A stretch of 64,000 bases of DNA from Steinernema hermaphroditum (Eukaryota > Nematoda > Chromadorea > Rhabditida > Steinernematidae). Below are positions 1-11,639 of the stretch, piece by piece; position 1 is the stretch's first letter, and each line of letters opens with the position of its first letter. The notes beneath the pieces were generated by a model. The model saw only the letters and a list, made by a program, of their open reading frames with translations. It had not been told where the DNA came from and made no database searches. Position numbers and translations under genes: made by a program. The stretch spans positions 1,824,012 through 1,888,011 of the forward strand of contig CM059623.1 of NCBI GenBank assembly GCA_030435675.1, read 5' to 3'.

Positions 1-34
1 CCTTCTTATAATAAACAACTTGTGGGGCCATCGA

Positions 35-150
35 CCGTATTCCCACACCTTATGGTGTGTTTTCGTGGGAACGCCGCCGTTCTGTCTATAATTACGAGTG
101 CCTTAATGAATTCCGAGAAATGATAGTACGCAAACTAATATCATAAGATC
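35..150. repeat. Degenerate copy of a dispersed repeat (second copy near 1830-1950)
   Basis: A stretch with the motif TTTTCGTGGGA, then a GC-rich block ending in CTGTCT, then CTTTAATGCATTTC-like sequence, occurs here and again at about 1830-1950 in the same orientation. A second block (CGTTTTCCGGCTTT) is shared between about 505-570 and 1549-1625, so roughly the first 600 bases and 1500-1950 look like diverged copies of one unit. No convincing gene is seen in 1-716. Confidence 0.45.
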
Positions 151-716
151 ATCGAGTGCATTAACATTCATCAAACACATTATGTGGGGGATAGAAGGAT
201 AGACAAGATTTCGGAAACAGAAATATGGAGGATAGGAAGTGAGATGATAGTGCACACTCATAGCCAACTTTTTTTGCTAAATCGGAAGTGAAATGAGACC
301 GGAATATCGCAAATGGCTTTCAAAACAACAAATAGAGTTCATGAGGAATTTTGAGATATCATATAAACTAGGTGGTTAACAATTGGGATACATAGGAACA
401 TCTATTTTTGTGACTTTTAAGACGTCGGATAACTAACACTAATCTGCCACCTACTTCAACCATAATCCCCTTCTGTTTTCTGGATTACTTGAGGCTCATC
501 GTTGGATTTCGGGTTTCTCGTTTTCCGGCTTTTGGAGATAATGTCTCGGTCGATGAACTTTTTATGTCGGGGGTACGGTTGACTGTTGAGTCACATTCGG
601 GTGATGAAGAACTACCTTATTCACCAGGAGCTATAAAATGTGCACCAAAACATGCTGTAAACTCTTTTGTGTCTGCCCCTACATTAGCAGATGTGCATTT
701 TATGATTGGTGCGATT

Positions 717-993
717 TAGGGATGCACCGGAACGGAGACCGGAACGAACCGGAATCAGTCAGAAGGTCCGGGGTTCGAATCCACCCGCGAGCAAAACTTT
801 TTTTATGTACTTTTTCTGCACGTTTTTCCGCAGATTTAAATTTTGCCTACGTAGAATCAGAAAGTGAAACAGTTTCCAGAATGTTATGTCGAGAAAATAC
901 GAAAATAAAAAAGTTTTGCTCGCGGGTGGATTCGAACCCCGGACCTTCTGACTGATTCCGGTTCGTTCCGGTCTCCGTTCCGGTGCATCCCTA
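717..993. mobile_element. hAT-like inverted-repeat element with tRNA-like B-box arms (copy 1)
   Basis: The ends are near-perfect inverted repeats (TAGGGATGCACCGGAAC at the left, its complement at the right), and each arm continues for about 100 bases through GGTTCGAATCCACC, a match to the Pol III B-box/T-arm consensus, followed by GCGAGCAAAAC and a T-run. The 8-bp flanks (GTGCGATT and GTATCAAG) do not match, so this copy shows no target duplication. A second copy at 37866-38120 does show an 8-bp duplication, which is the reason for the hAT call. It encodes nothing and is a non-autonomous MITE. Confidence 0.7.
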
Positions 994-3900
994 GTATCAA
1001 GGTTAGCCTAGGGTTAGCCTAGCTACAAAACCCCTAAAATGACCAAAACGGTTAAGGCTAATCCGCTGTAACCCTGAGAGCTGCCTTTCTAGAAGAAGGA
1101 GGAATGGGAAGCCGAATGGACGGGAGGTGCTGGGTAGTAGTAGTCCCGCTCCAGATTCTAAACTGACTAATCACCCTCTTGTATCTATGATTGATGAAGA
1201 TGAACCCCACTCGACCGGGCGCTCTCAACGCCACATCAGTTGCTATGTTTCATTTATTTTACAATGCCATAAGTTTATATAAAGTGGCATTTAAATATAA
1301 CCACAAATCGAGAATGCAGCACCTTTTTCGTTTCGCTTCAGTCCTTATGGAAAGGAACTTCAATGATCATGGCTTCAAGTATCGGGCTTCCCTGCATGAC
1401 ATATCTGACGGGTGGTTCCTTTCATAATTGTTACATCTCCTCAATTTTCACCAAAAAATCTATGTATGTATTCATAGAATAAGGAGGAAACTTCGTGGAG
1501 AATTGGCGCATGCTTTTCTGGATTACGCAAAGATAATCCTCAGACAGGTGAGTTCTTGTTTTCCGGCTTTCAGAGATCTTTCCTCTATCGGTGTTCTTTT
1601 AGTCTCATAAGTTGTGTCAAAGGTACTTTCTCTAGTCACACTTTACGTGGAGCCTTCAGGCGTTCACATAGAAAGAAGTACATTTGTTGCTTACATTACT
1701 CACTGTCCAACTGCAGCCTAGTTGGTGGGCAGGAGCCGGATTCCTCACTCGTAGAATATACGGAAACGTTTGCACATAACACCATAATCACTCGTCATAG
1801 AGCATCATTGTCCATAGATACATATAAAACTCAACGCTTGGTGTTTCCCACACACTACAGATTGTTTTCGTGGGAGCGTCGCTGTCTGTTCTTCTAAAAT
1901 TATTTGTTCTTTAATGCATTTCACTACGCAAAATCCTATCATAATGCAATTAGCACTCCTTCATAACAACCACGTACACACATTCGGAATGGAACGAAAG
2001 AAATGTATGTTCTGGACAACGTTCAAAAGCGATAGCGCTTTGGAATGAATGAAAAATCCATGGATGAACTCATAAATATGTATTTTCTCCTCCAAACGAA
2101 ACAAAAATCGGTGAACCAGTGGTTCAGGTCGAGGAGAGGGTGGAGGTTGGTGTTCCTGTCTTCCTGCGAGGATTCCTGCCGTGCGGGTCTTCGATAGAGC
2201 TACAATGAAGTACAATGCACACCAACAACTCCAAAAAAAAGCTGTGACATGCAAGCCAACCAAGAGAGGCTGATGTTTGTCCGATGTCCGACGTCAAAAA
2301 TTGAACCATATATGTGTTTTGAAATGACGTCTCATTCAGTCCTCTCATTTCATCCGCTCGATTCTGCGGTATTTTATGTTTCCGAAATGAACGGCACTAT
2401 GCCGTACAGCACGTCTTCAAAGCATAAAAAGTACTTCTTCTCATACGGCGTGACAAAGGGGGCCTCAGACAAAGGGGGCCTCAGAGTTGAATTTTGTGAT
2501 TCCATTAGGTCACTGATTCCGGCGGAGGCACACACAATGTAACACAGTCAACAAATCGAAGAGCCATCTTCGTAGTAAAGCTTTTGAACTACGATACTTG
2601 TCTTTTCAGTGCACACGTCACATGATAATTGACTGAGTACAAAAAGCTGCTAAAGTGCATTCGTAAAAGACGTCACGTTAAGTTCCTCAAAAAAAAAAAC
2701 AAAACAAGCACATATCCCTTCAGTTGGCTCGAGTTGTAAAAGTAGTGAAATGCTGGATAGAGATTAGATAAACCGAAGAAATTTGCATTACAAGTGATGT
2801 TACGTCAGTGAATGGTATCAATTTATTACGGATCAAGTCGATCTCAAGTGTTTGCTGTTTGGAAATATGATGGGTAGCTCGAAGCGCAGTGAATATTATC
2901 CAGCACTTTTTACGGATCAAGTCGGTCCCAAAAATCGAGCAAAACACCATACACATAAGACTATGAGTGATCATGTAAGTGTTTGCTATTCGACATTCTC
3001 ATGGGTAGCTCGAATCCATCTCTGTTATCGATCTAATCAACAACCCGAAACCTGTCCGATCCAGAGGCTGTACATCAATTTTAGAAAGCCGAAATACTAA
3101 AATCCCTAAATTAGGATTCTAAAAAGCCATAAACAACACAACAAACAAGTGCGGAAAGGGAAAGGGAAAACCGAGATCTCCGATGGCATTTCAGAGACGA
3201 ACATTTTGTGCAAAAGCGGATGCTATAATCCTGGATAAACCCCCACATACTCCAACCATAAGCCCAGTGCCCTCCGCCAAACTGACCAGCCGTTACTTAT
3301 GCTTTCTAGAGCTTAACTTCTAGGGGATAATCTCTGATTAACCCTTACGAGGGAGGAGGTTTTGGCCTTCCGGTTTATAAACATATTTTCCCTGATATAG
3401 TTCTATGTTTCACAAACGGTGTCGGGTTACGGTATATCAGGCCAATTGTCGGAACTCTAAATATGTCATTGTCCTTGACATTTAGAAATGTTCGCAGAAT
3501 CACACCTACGAGATTCGAAAATTGTAGTTTTCCAAATTATAACCGAGTGGAGTTCAGGCTGCACCTGAGTAATTTGACGTAAGAACTAAAAATGTTGTAA
3601 TTGATAGTAGTGCAACTGAAAAAAAGCAAAATATACCTGTATCATACATGTTTTTGAGTCCGCTGCTTACGTCACATGACAATTGACTGATCAACTATAG
3701 CATGCAACTAAAGTGCATTGGTGGGAGATGCCATGCCAGAAGACCTTGATGCAAACAAATCAGATCGAACCCATCACTTTGAGGCTATCAAAAATTTAAG
3801 CCGTTTTTATGAAGGCACCTGTTCAAGCATTTCGAATTGAGAGTCTTTCGAGTCCGTATACTCAATAGCTCACTCAGCATTTGAAAAGCGTCTTACTTAT

Positions 3901-4481
3901 ACCATTTGAAGGGGAAGTTCTGGGCTCGATTTATAAATAAACTCTGTTCACGCGAAAGGCTGTTTATGAAGGAAGCATTTTTTTTCCTTAAATGGCGTAA
4001 AGCTGTTTGTCGAGAGGAGTAGCATCACTTAAAATAGCACGCCACCACGTGTGCTGGTGTATCATCTTCCGCTGTTACTCCGTACATGACGAAGAAGATA
4101 AACATAATAATTATTTGTCAGAGAGGAAGAGTGAAATGCGTTGCGCCACATTTCTTTGGAAGTGCGAATGTTTCTCAGAAGTATGATTACCAGCAGTTCC
4201 CCCGACCTGTTCTGCAATGCGCGTCTTTCAACCTGAGTCTCTGAAGTTCGCTGAATGACTTGACTAAGCGGTCCCTATCTCCCCTAAGGGGGTAAAAGGA
4301 CTCGGTTAGTTTCCGCACATTTCTGATTCAAAAGAGAACAGATCTCTTTTATCATATAGTTTTCGAAAATTACATTTCATCTCTAGTAGAAGGTCAGAAC
4401 TGACTATTTCTCACTGTTGTGAAACGCCGTAAAAGTCTTTTCGCAAATCACTGCACTCTTCTAACGGATCTGAAGTGCGAT
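994..4481. other. Gene-poor interval with diverged duplicated segments
   Basis: No reading frame here has recognisable protein similarity. Several segments occur twice: ACGTCACATGAYAATTGACTG with the following AAAGTGCATT is at about 2607 and 3669, and a block with TTACGGATCAAGTCG, AAGTGTTTGCT and GGGTAGCTCGAA is at about 2827-2883 and 2910-3013. They look like decayed copies of a non-coding repeat. Confidence 0.4.
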
Positions 4482-4519
4482 TAACACCACAAAGCATCGC
4501 AGTTGTCTTCCCACACATC

Positions 4520-4527
4520 TATAAAAA
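4520..4527 (+). promoter_or_regulatory. TATA-box-like element conserved between two paralogues
   Basis: TATAAAAA lies 49 nt upstream of the ATG at 4569. The block from AACACCACAAAGCATC through this element to the start codon is also conserved upstream of the paralogue at 24521, while sequence further upstream is not. This suggests the core promoter was duplicated with the gene. Confidence 0.5.
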
Positions 4528-4568
4528 GAGGCAATGAGCCATTTGAGTCATTTGCAAGATTCGAGAGG

Positions 4569-5510
4569 ATGGACTCAGAAGATCTGCCGAACGACTTCGC
4601 CCATCTCTCCACCGACATCATCTTCGACGTCGTCAACACCGAAGCGCCTCCCGTAAGCGACCTTGCTTGCTTTGCTAAACTAAGAGGTAATTGGGCTAAT
4701 ATCGTCAAATCGGACGACGTTATCGAAACGCGCTGTGTAGGCGAACGGTACATGAAATTTTATATCAATCGTAACGGCTATCAAAGAATTGTTACTCGCA
4801 TATCACTATTGCCGGAAAACAACAGGTTTGACTATGTGATAGTTTATCTAGGGCGCGCTTCATCGACCGTTTGGAGATTATTTAGAGAATTCATGGGTAA
4901 GGTGTGCCTAAAATTCCAACATGCTTTTGAAGAGCGATCGGTGACAGCACAAGAATTCGATATTTTTAATCGTGCCCTGAAGCTGTTAATGAAACGCCCA
5001 GTCACTCAGTTAATATTGACTGAATGCAATTCTCTCTACAAGTCCCGCCGTACAAAGCTTCCGGAACCCTCTTGTGGAAACGCCATTCTGAAAAGTTTCA
5101 GATCTTTGATCATGAAACCGAACCTGCAGTCTCTCGCCATACATTGCAATAAGGTGCTCGACGAAGAAGTTGAAGAGTATTTGTTCGAGTTCGTGAAGAA
5201 GCCAAACTTCATGTCGCTCGAAGCTCCCCTCAGTTTGGCCTTCTTTCACAAACTTATAAACTACTGGCTGACTCTGACCACTTTTCCAAGTTACGTTCAA
5301 GCTGTGTATTATGGATTGAGCAGCGAAAAAACGAAATCGATCGATTTCAAAGGATTGCATTTTAAGTTGCAGAGACCGATCGGAAGGAAAAGGAGTAATT
5401 CGCAGAAACGGTACTTCAAAAAACACCCGAACAATCAGCATCGAGGAATCGAAATTAAGTATGCAAATTCGGACGTATATCCGCAAATCCTATCAGTGCG
5501 CCTGGTTTAG
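4569..5510 (+). CDS. Unrecognised F-box/LRR-like nematode family protein, copy 1
   Basis: Single-exon gene of 313 residues if started at ATG 4569, where the alignment with the paralogue at 24521-25477 begins; an in-frame ATG at 4503 lies before and across the TATA-like box and is less likely. The N-terminus reads MDSEDLPNDFAHLSTDII, which resembles an F-box (LP, then a hydrophobic helix). The centre has two leucine-rich segments spaced like LRR strands (PVTQLILTEC around residue 147 and PNLQSLAIHC around residue 185), followed by YLFEFVKKPNF. There is no signal peptide or membrane segment. The two copies share long conserved blocks, including the C-terminus SVRLV. If the F-box reading is right it would be a substrate adaptor for ubiquitin ligases, but this is inference from a weak motif. 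Confidence 0.7.
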   Translation: MDSEDLPNDFAHLSTDIIFDVVNTEAPPVSDLACFAKLRGNWANIVKSDDVIETRCVGERYMKFYINRNGYQRIVTRISLLPENNRFDYVIVYLGRASSTVWRLFREFMGKVCLKFQHAFEERSVTAQEFDIFNRALKLLMKRPVTQLILTECNSLYKSRRTKLPEPSCGNAILKSFRSLIMKPNLQSLAIHCNKVLDEEVEEYLFEFVKKPNFMSLEAPLSLAFFHKLINYWLTLTTFPSYVQAVYYGLSSEKTKSIDFKGLHFKLQRPIGRKRSNSQKRYFKKHPNNQHRGIEIKYANSDVYPQILSVRLV

Positions 5511-8500
5511 TTTGTGCTTATTGTCAGCGAATCAAAGAAATGTCCTGAAATCTGACCTTAATTTTATTTTTAGTCTCAAACGACCTGATGGTAATAGGCG
5601 GTTTTCAACGTTTACCTCACTCATCCTATTATTTGGGCCACAAACGGCGGACGTCTTTGAATGCCACCCTCATTTGTACACCCACAAGATGCACTCTCTT
5701 CCTCTATTCTACCGTTTGACCGATGAAACATAACGTTTATCTCGATTGCTTTTCTCGGGGTTGGTGAAGCTAACCCATGGCAAATTCGAAAGCAAAACAA
5801 TGCCATTTTCTGGCAACATTATTCTAGGAATCAGAACCGTGAGAAATCTCTCACCTATCCCAGCGTTTCTACAAAAAACAAAATAATTGTTTCCACTTAT
5901 TTGACCACCCCGATTATGTGAAAACCCTATCATCCACAGATCACCTTCTTGGGAGGCTACGGTATTGATATTGAATGCCGTCGCATTAAAATACTGATGA
6001 GCAATAGCTGCTAACAGCGGTGACATAGAACTCAACGATATCGACTCACTTGTACATGACATTGTAATATGGACACGAATCTTAGCATGCTCCATATTTC
6101 ATGCTTTGCGATCTGATTTTCAATGGCACATTCCATGTTTCATCAAACCCTTTCAAACCCATCGGAGATACGTCGACCTTCGCAACAAGGTGGCCTTCGG
6201 AAGTTTTTCATAATGGTGAATCGAAGATAAAGGAACAAACTAACCGATGACATCTACCGGAATGCTTCATGTGATCAGGGTGATCATGGAGGGACTTTCG
6301 AACGTGCAGATCTTAGTTCTTTGTTCTTAGCGGCCACACTCTTGATTTGAGAAGAAGCAGCCCTTGTGACCGTTGGGTTCACTGATTCTGAGACTCACAG
6401 AAGCCGGCTAGTGCACAGGAGGTTCCAAGAGCCAGTGATTCTGACAAAGTGGTCGGAGAATGCAAGAAGTCGGAGTAGGTAGTGCGGCAGAGATTTCCAG
6501 TAAATGCACAATCGGTCCTGAAAGTTATGCGTTGATCGATCTTGTACTTTTGGATTCTGACCATAGAACACACAGGACAGCGCTCACTGAGAAGCCGCTT
6601 TACGTATCTATGTATGCCTTTAAATGCTACGGCAATTCGTGATTGTGCTTGAAACCATCAAATAGGTCGCTACTAATAACGACAATGTAATTCTCTTGAA
6701 TTATTTTGTCTCCTTTGTTTTCTGCGCACGAATCGTGAGAAACCTACTAAGTTCAACTGGAATGCTGAGAACCAGAATAAGGGCTAATTCTTGGAAATTT
6801 TTGAAATACCGATGCTGTTATCTGGCGTCGACCATAGCGACTTGTTTAAAGGCATCGTCTACAGTGTGCACAAAAGAGTAAAATGCTACTGCTTCGCAAA
6901 CATTCAAACAAAAATCGATGAAAACCGCGGTCGGTCTTTCCTTTCCCACGCTGCATATAGCCTTCCTATGGGGACGTTCCACGCACTCACGGATCAAAGG
7001 CTACTCCCCTTGAGGGTGGAGATTCCACCTTCACAAGGCGGTGGGAAATAATCCTTAAGAGATCTGAGGAAGGGGCGGAGTCCAGGTGCGCGCATAAAGG
7101 GAAAGCACCGCTCCCACATCTAAGCCTCTCAGCCTTGTGCTCCCCTTGTGCCTCGCAGCACCTTTATCCACGCCATCAACATGATCCACATCTCGTATTC
7201 AAACGAAGAGTTCGAGATGGCCCTTCGACGTACACCCCGAATCAGATCGTCCAACCTGCTCCGGCAGCGTGTGCGGCTTCTCCTTAGTAAACGGGAAATT
7301 GCAGTATGAAGACCCGTCGATTCGAACTTGGTCCCTCAATTTTGCTGTCCATCGAAAAATTGCTCATCGTCAGAGTTTGTCAGAGTATTATTTATTTATT
7401 GATTGTTTTATTACGCTAAATAAAGTGTTAATTGTTTCTTATGTCCGTTCTAACGCTTCATCAGCTAGACTACACTGGTGTATAGTTGCCTTAAATATAG
7501 ATCGGATAGATCACTATCACGAAGCAGCCAGAGGAACAGCGGTCCAAACACGGGCAAATAGAGCAAAAACAATCAAGTGGATCTATCATTATTGTGCACC
7601 AAACTTAGCCATTTTGAAAGCACTCAAGGGATTGAAAGCCTTGTTTTGCATTTGCTCCACCAGCGCTCTTCGGTTCTGATCCTGATGAACCCTGCATAGA
7701 AGAGGTAAACAAGGGGACTAGGATGTAAAACCGCTTATTAGATGGCTTGCGGTGAAACGGGAAAGCTGAATTTAGAATCGTACTCAAACAAAATCTCAGT
7801 AAAAGCAACGGGATAAGTAATCGTCTCCGGTAATCAAATCCAGGAAGTCGGAAAGTGCTTCAGATTTGTTCCAGTAATCAGTCGCCTGCGCCGACGAAGG
7901 AAGAAACGCAGCGACTACGGGCATCTACGGTCTTCGTCAGATGGCTTGCGGAAGTAAATGAATCAGAGATTACTGTGGAAGTGGATGCTGAAGAGTGAGA
8001 GGATGGGCGGTGTGGCCCCACTCCTCATCTTATCTCTTGTCTGAAACCGACCACTTCTCGAATGAACAAATGCGATCTTATGTACCGTACCCCGGACGTC
8101 TGGACAGTCCTTTAAGCCTCAAAAACTCGTATCAAAGGATTACGCCTTTCAAGACGTCATGTATACATTCCGTAGTCGCCGATCTTTTTTTGGGTTCGGG
8201 TGCAAAATAGCAAACCCACCTTCAGCTCAGCGCGGCACAGACTTCGGAGTTGTAGCGCTTCTCTGGCGGCGCGGGCAGAGTGGAATGGTGGTAACTAGCT
8301 TCTTGACAAAACGTTGAAACTGCAGCTCCCTGGTATCGCAGGCCTTCTGAGAGCCGGGGCGATCATTGCGCCCACAGCGACCGATCAGTCAACTCAGGGA
8401 ACCTCAGAGAGAGCGAGTGGACAACTCTAATCGCTGGGAACACAACTGAAAGACCAGAAAATAGGTTATCGTCCACTGCCGCTCCCATCATCTCCTCGTC

Positions 8501-9277
8501 CGAAGCTGAAGATGAAAGGACTGAAATGTTTCACTACAAAAATTTATTCATAACTAAACATTATCACTTCTATCCCCTTTCTGCAACTTTCTAGCGAATC
8601 TGAAAGCAAAAAGCAAAATTTATCTCAAAGTTACCTGCTGTCGTTTTAAATATAAGCACATAGCGTGACTCACGCCGTTCCTTGCACCTTATGCCGTATT
8701 GCGATGGTCCTTTAATTCATTAGATGCACTAACTGAGTCTCATGTAGTGAGCAAGAGATGTGGACAACAATGATGGGAAGGTCATGAATTCTTCCATAAG
8801 AAACGATACGATCTAACACCTTGGCCAGTGAGTATTTTCATGCCACTCATGAATCATGAAGCGCTTTTCGCTTGGGAATGTTTGTAGCACTTCATACATC
8901 GTGTTTTGACCTATATAATATGATTATATTTTGCTGCTAAAAAACCGCATGAAACAGAGTTTATTAACATTCTGTCTGGGAAAAGCCTACCTTTGTGTGA
9001 AACTGATGCCATTTTCATAATCTCTATTAATATCTTCTTCTCATAAATGTTGTGCTTCAAAAGCTACAATTCTACACAATCGAAATAGCAGTTAGTAAGC
9101 TTTGCTAACAAGGGTCAATCATGAAACGCGAGACTAGGGGCAAACGGTAGGCCTAGATGAGTGTATTAACCGTGCAAAATATTAGGTGTCCTCGCTCAAT
9201 CACCAGCGAGAAAAAGAGGTTTAAAGTTATGTTGTCGGGGTATATGCGAGAATGGCGGCATTAAAAGCCTCTGTCAA
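5511..9277. other. Interval without a recognised gene
   Basis: Frames are short and mostly low quality. The best open frame is 5709-6095 on the minus strand (128 residues, no family recognised, no supporting splice sites). A GC-richer patch at 6950-7260 has coding-like composition on the minus strand but contains stops and could be a decayed retroelement or gene fragment. Nothing here is supported well enough to call a gene. Confidence 0.35.
8310..8430 (+). repeat. Dispersed repeat (related copy near 52020-52115)
   Basis: Shares CCTTGGTRT/CCCTGGTAT, then CAGGCCTTCTGARAG, a CAGCGACCR block and GAGAGAGCGARYGGACRAC with about 52018-52117, in the same order and orientation. The second copy lies in the first intron of the MADF-BESS gene. 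No coding capacity was recognised. Confidence 0.4.
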
Positions 9278-9347
9278 TGTGACGCAGTGGTATGTCGTCT
9301 GCCTACCATGTTTGCCGGGGTCACGGGTTCGAATCCCGCGCCACTCA
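9278..9347 (+). pseudogene. tRNA-like sequence (degenerate tRNA or tRNA-derived SINE head)
   Basis: Has a near A-box (TGACGCAGTGG) and a perfect B-box inside CACGGGTTCGAATCCCG, with a 4 to 5 bp T-stem. The acceptor stem pairs only partly (ATGTGAC against GCCACTC) and the anticodon stem is poor, so it is not scored as a functional tRNA. A seven-base loop CTACCAT would give anticodon ACC if real. Confidence 0.45.
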
Positions 9348-10130
9348 TTCTTTTCCAATCAACTTCATAACATAGCTCTGTTGCGATTTCCCAAAGACAT
9401 GAACTTCTGACCATTGGAATTAACACCCGTACCTCTGTGCAAACGGATAAACGGAGAAGATTCCAAGATGATCACTTATGGACATGATCGAGCAAGTAAC
9501 CAAACAGAGGAATGGAACTGACAAGGATGATAAGGGTGTTCTCCACTTCATCGCGAAGCAAAAATAATTCCTTCATTCGTTGTAGTGTTTAAAGTTACAA
9601 GGGAACCTGCGAAGTATCCGCCTCAGATCGCTTCAGATAATTGGCATACAGGAAACTACCCTTGTTAATAGATGAAATTTCCTCCCGGAATGGAACTGCC
9701 CATGAAAGCGCAAGTTATTAATATTTTGTACATATAAATGCTCTGTCACCAAGTGTCACAAAAATTTGGCTTCAACAAGCTTAGAATCCGTTCGCTTCTC
9801 CATATCCTTCCACACAGCTCGCTATGAATGTCAACGTGACATTTCTCACAACCTTTTCAACGACTTGAGGTTTTCTTCCTGGATTATTGGAAGCTCATCA
9901 TCAGAGATCAGCACACCTGTTGAGATTTTCCCACCTCTGCGGCCTTGGGTTACTGTTAAAGTTCGATGTCAACCCACATTCCCTGGACGGTGTAACAGTG
10001 ACCGAAAAGTTGAAATCCATTTGTTTGGCAAAGATAAAAGCTAAAATAAAAGATAACATGACCAGTTGTTCATAACGTCTTCAAGCCCAAGACCCTGTTC
10101 AAACCCCGTTTGACTTCATAACATTGGAAT

Positions 10131-10180
10131 CAGGGCTGTGCGAAACTCGAAACTCGAAACTGAAAATTCGCACAGCCCTG
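10131..10180. mobile_element. 50-bp hAT-type MITE with perfect 8-bp target duplication
   Basis: Left end CAGGGCTGTGCGAA and right end TTCGCACAGCCCTG are perfect inverted repeats; the core is a short run of CTCGAAA-like units. It is flanked on both sides by ATTGGAAT (10123-10130 and 10181-10188), an exact 8-bp duplication. CAGGG termini with 8-bp duplications are the classical hAT signature. It is an unusually small element. Confidence 0.85.
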
Positions 10181-10188
10181 ATTGGAAT

Positions 10189-10425
10189 CCTGTTATTTTT
10201 GTACCCATTACAGCGTCTACCCCGATGCCAGCCGCCGACGACTCGAACACCCGCTTCAAGGTGCTTCTCCTCTGGGTCACCTTCTTCGTCACCTGCCATG
10301 TCATCGCCATCTACCGTATATCCAGGTGGGTCCTTGTTTTTCGGCTTCCGCGGAGCGCCTCTCCAGGATAATAGCCCTGGGACCGACTCCTTGGCCCCCT
10401 CCTCGAGGGCTCTCATCACTTCCAT
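10189..10425 (-). pseudogene. Possible gene fragment interrupted by a MITE
   Basis: A minus-strand frame starting at 10425 (MEVMRALEEGAKESVPG) has GC-rich, charged, coding-like composition (lysine/proline cluster, then GDDMAGDEEGDPEE) and loses this character where it meets the 50-bp hAT MITE at 10180. No family is recognised and no splice partner was found. It may be part of a gene whose other exons I missed, or chance. Confidence 0.25.
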
Positions 10426-10429
10426 CTTC

Positions 10430-11639
10430 CCAGCCCTTTATCTATCCTTGCTCGCCGCTTTCGTTGGAATGCGGCACACGCTTCTATCTTCAATCGGAAG
10501 GTGTTAGAGAAAGCAGTCCTTAGGAACTAATCGTTGATTCGCTGATGACACGTTATTCTTAGAACTATATAAAAACGTGCAAAAATTATTTTTACCGTCT
10601 AGACATTTGTATTTCGCAGGACTACAAATTAGCATCATTGACGTAAATCTGTTTTTGAACATGATCGGAGGTTTGTTTTGCCGAAAATGTTAGCAAGAGG
10701 CGACAATACGACACAATTTATGCTAAAATATGGATGTGAGTCAAACAGTGAGGCTCGTTGAGGTCTACAATTTGCTAAAGCATATGGGATATGGGGTAAG
10801 AAATACATTCCCTTTGGGGATTTGCAAAACATTTTTTTTTCCAGCATAAATGCACCCTTCTCTGGGAAGAAGTCTGTAAATTTGCAAATTCCAACAGGTA
10901 GCAAATTCACTGCTGAGCATTTCGCGGGCCGACCTACTGAGATACATTGCGAATTGAGAAAGTTTATCCATTTCTACGGACAGCCATTTTGTCTCAAAAA
11001 TGGCCCTTTGGTCACGCCACGCTTTTTGGGTCACACGCCAAGCCAGCGACGAGTGTGGTCTTCGATTTTATAATTGCAAATCGTGGATTTCGCAAATCGT
11101 CTGCAGTTTTGGATACCTTTGACGTAGATACCACACATATCACACAATTCTAACAGCAAATTGATATTCCCTGATTAACTGCGAGACGATTGAGCTCAAA
11201 ATTGTCGAAAATATGTGAGGTCAGGGAATATAAATTTGCTGTTAGAATTGTGTGATTCGCGCGGAAAATGGATACGTGATTCACTTCTCGTGCACGTGTA
11301 CTTCAAGTGATGTTCATTTCTGTCTCAGGATGTTGCGATATCAGCGCAGCATCCATGTTAAATTGCAACTCACTGCAGGCACGACCTAAACAAGGCGCGT
11401 AGATATGATTTGCATGTTGTTGTTGTTAAAATTTGTTATTCCACCGATTTGCGGCTCCACGCCGTTATGCAAACCGCGCCTTTATGTCTCTTCAGGTCTT
11501 CGTGCACTATATGTCGTCTCATTGTCTAGACATTTCAGGATGCCGCCAGCCACGCTGCAAAGTTCTTTGGCCATCAGTCGAAGCAAGCGATCGGTCGGCC
11601 CTCTGGCACACTTTCCGTGCCCTTTACGCGGATTTCGTC
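10430..11639. other. Non-coding interval upstream of the CK1-like kinase
   Basis: No gene is supported. It contains a hairpin repeat (11139-11256) and, near 11531-11538, a good acceptor (CATTTCAG) followed closely by an ATG at 11540. That ATG opens a short frame out of phase with the kinase, so it would act as an upstream ORF if the acceptor is used for trans-splicing. Confidence 0.35.
11139..11256. repeat. 118-bp imperfect hairpin repeat
   Basis: ATCACACAATTCTAACAGCA at the left is mirrored by its exact complement at the right, and the pairing continues through AAATTGATATTCCCTGA against TCAGGGAATATAAATTT. No flanking target duplication is obvious. It resembles a small MITE remnant. Confidence 0.65.

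Noticed and set aside
720..990. Pair of real tRNA genes in inverted orientation
   Set aside because: Only the T-arm/B-box part resembles tRNA; there is no A-box, anticodon arm or acceptor stem, and the sequence is part of a transposon arm.
9278..9347. Functional tRNA
   Set aside because: Boxes A and B are recognisable, but acceptor and anticodon stems do not pair adequately; kept only as tRNA-like.
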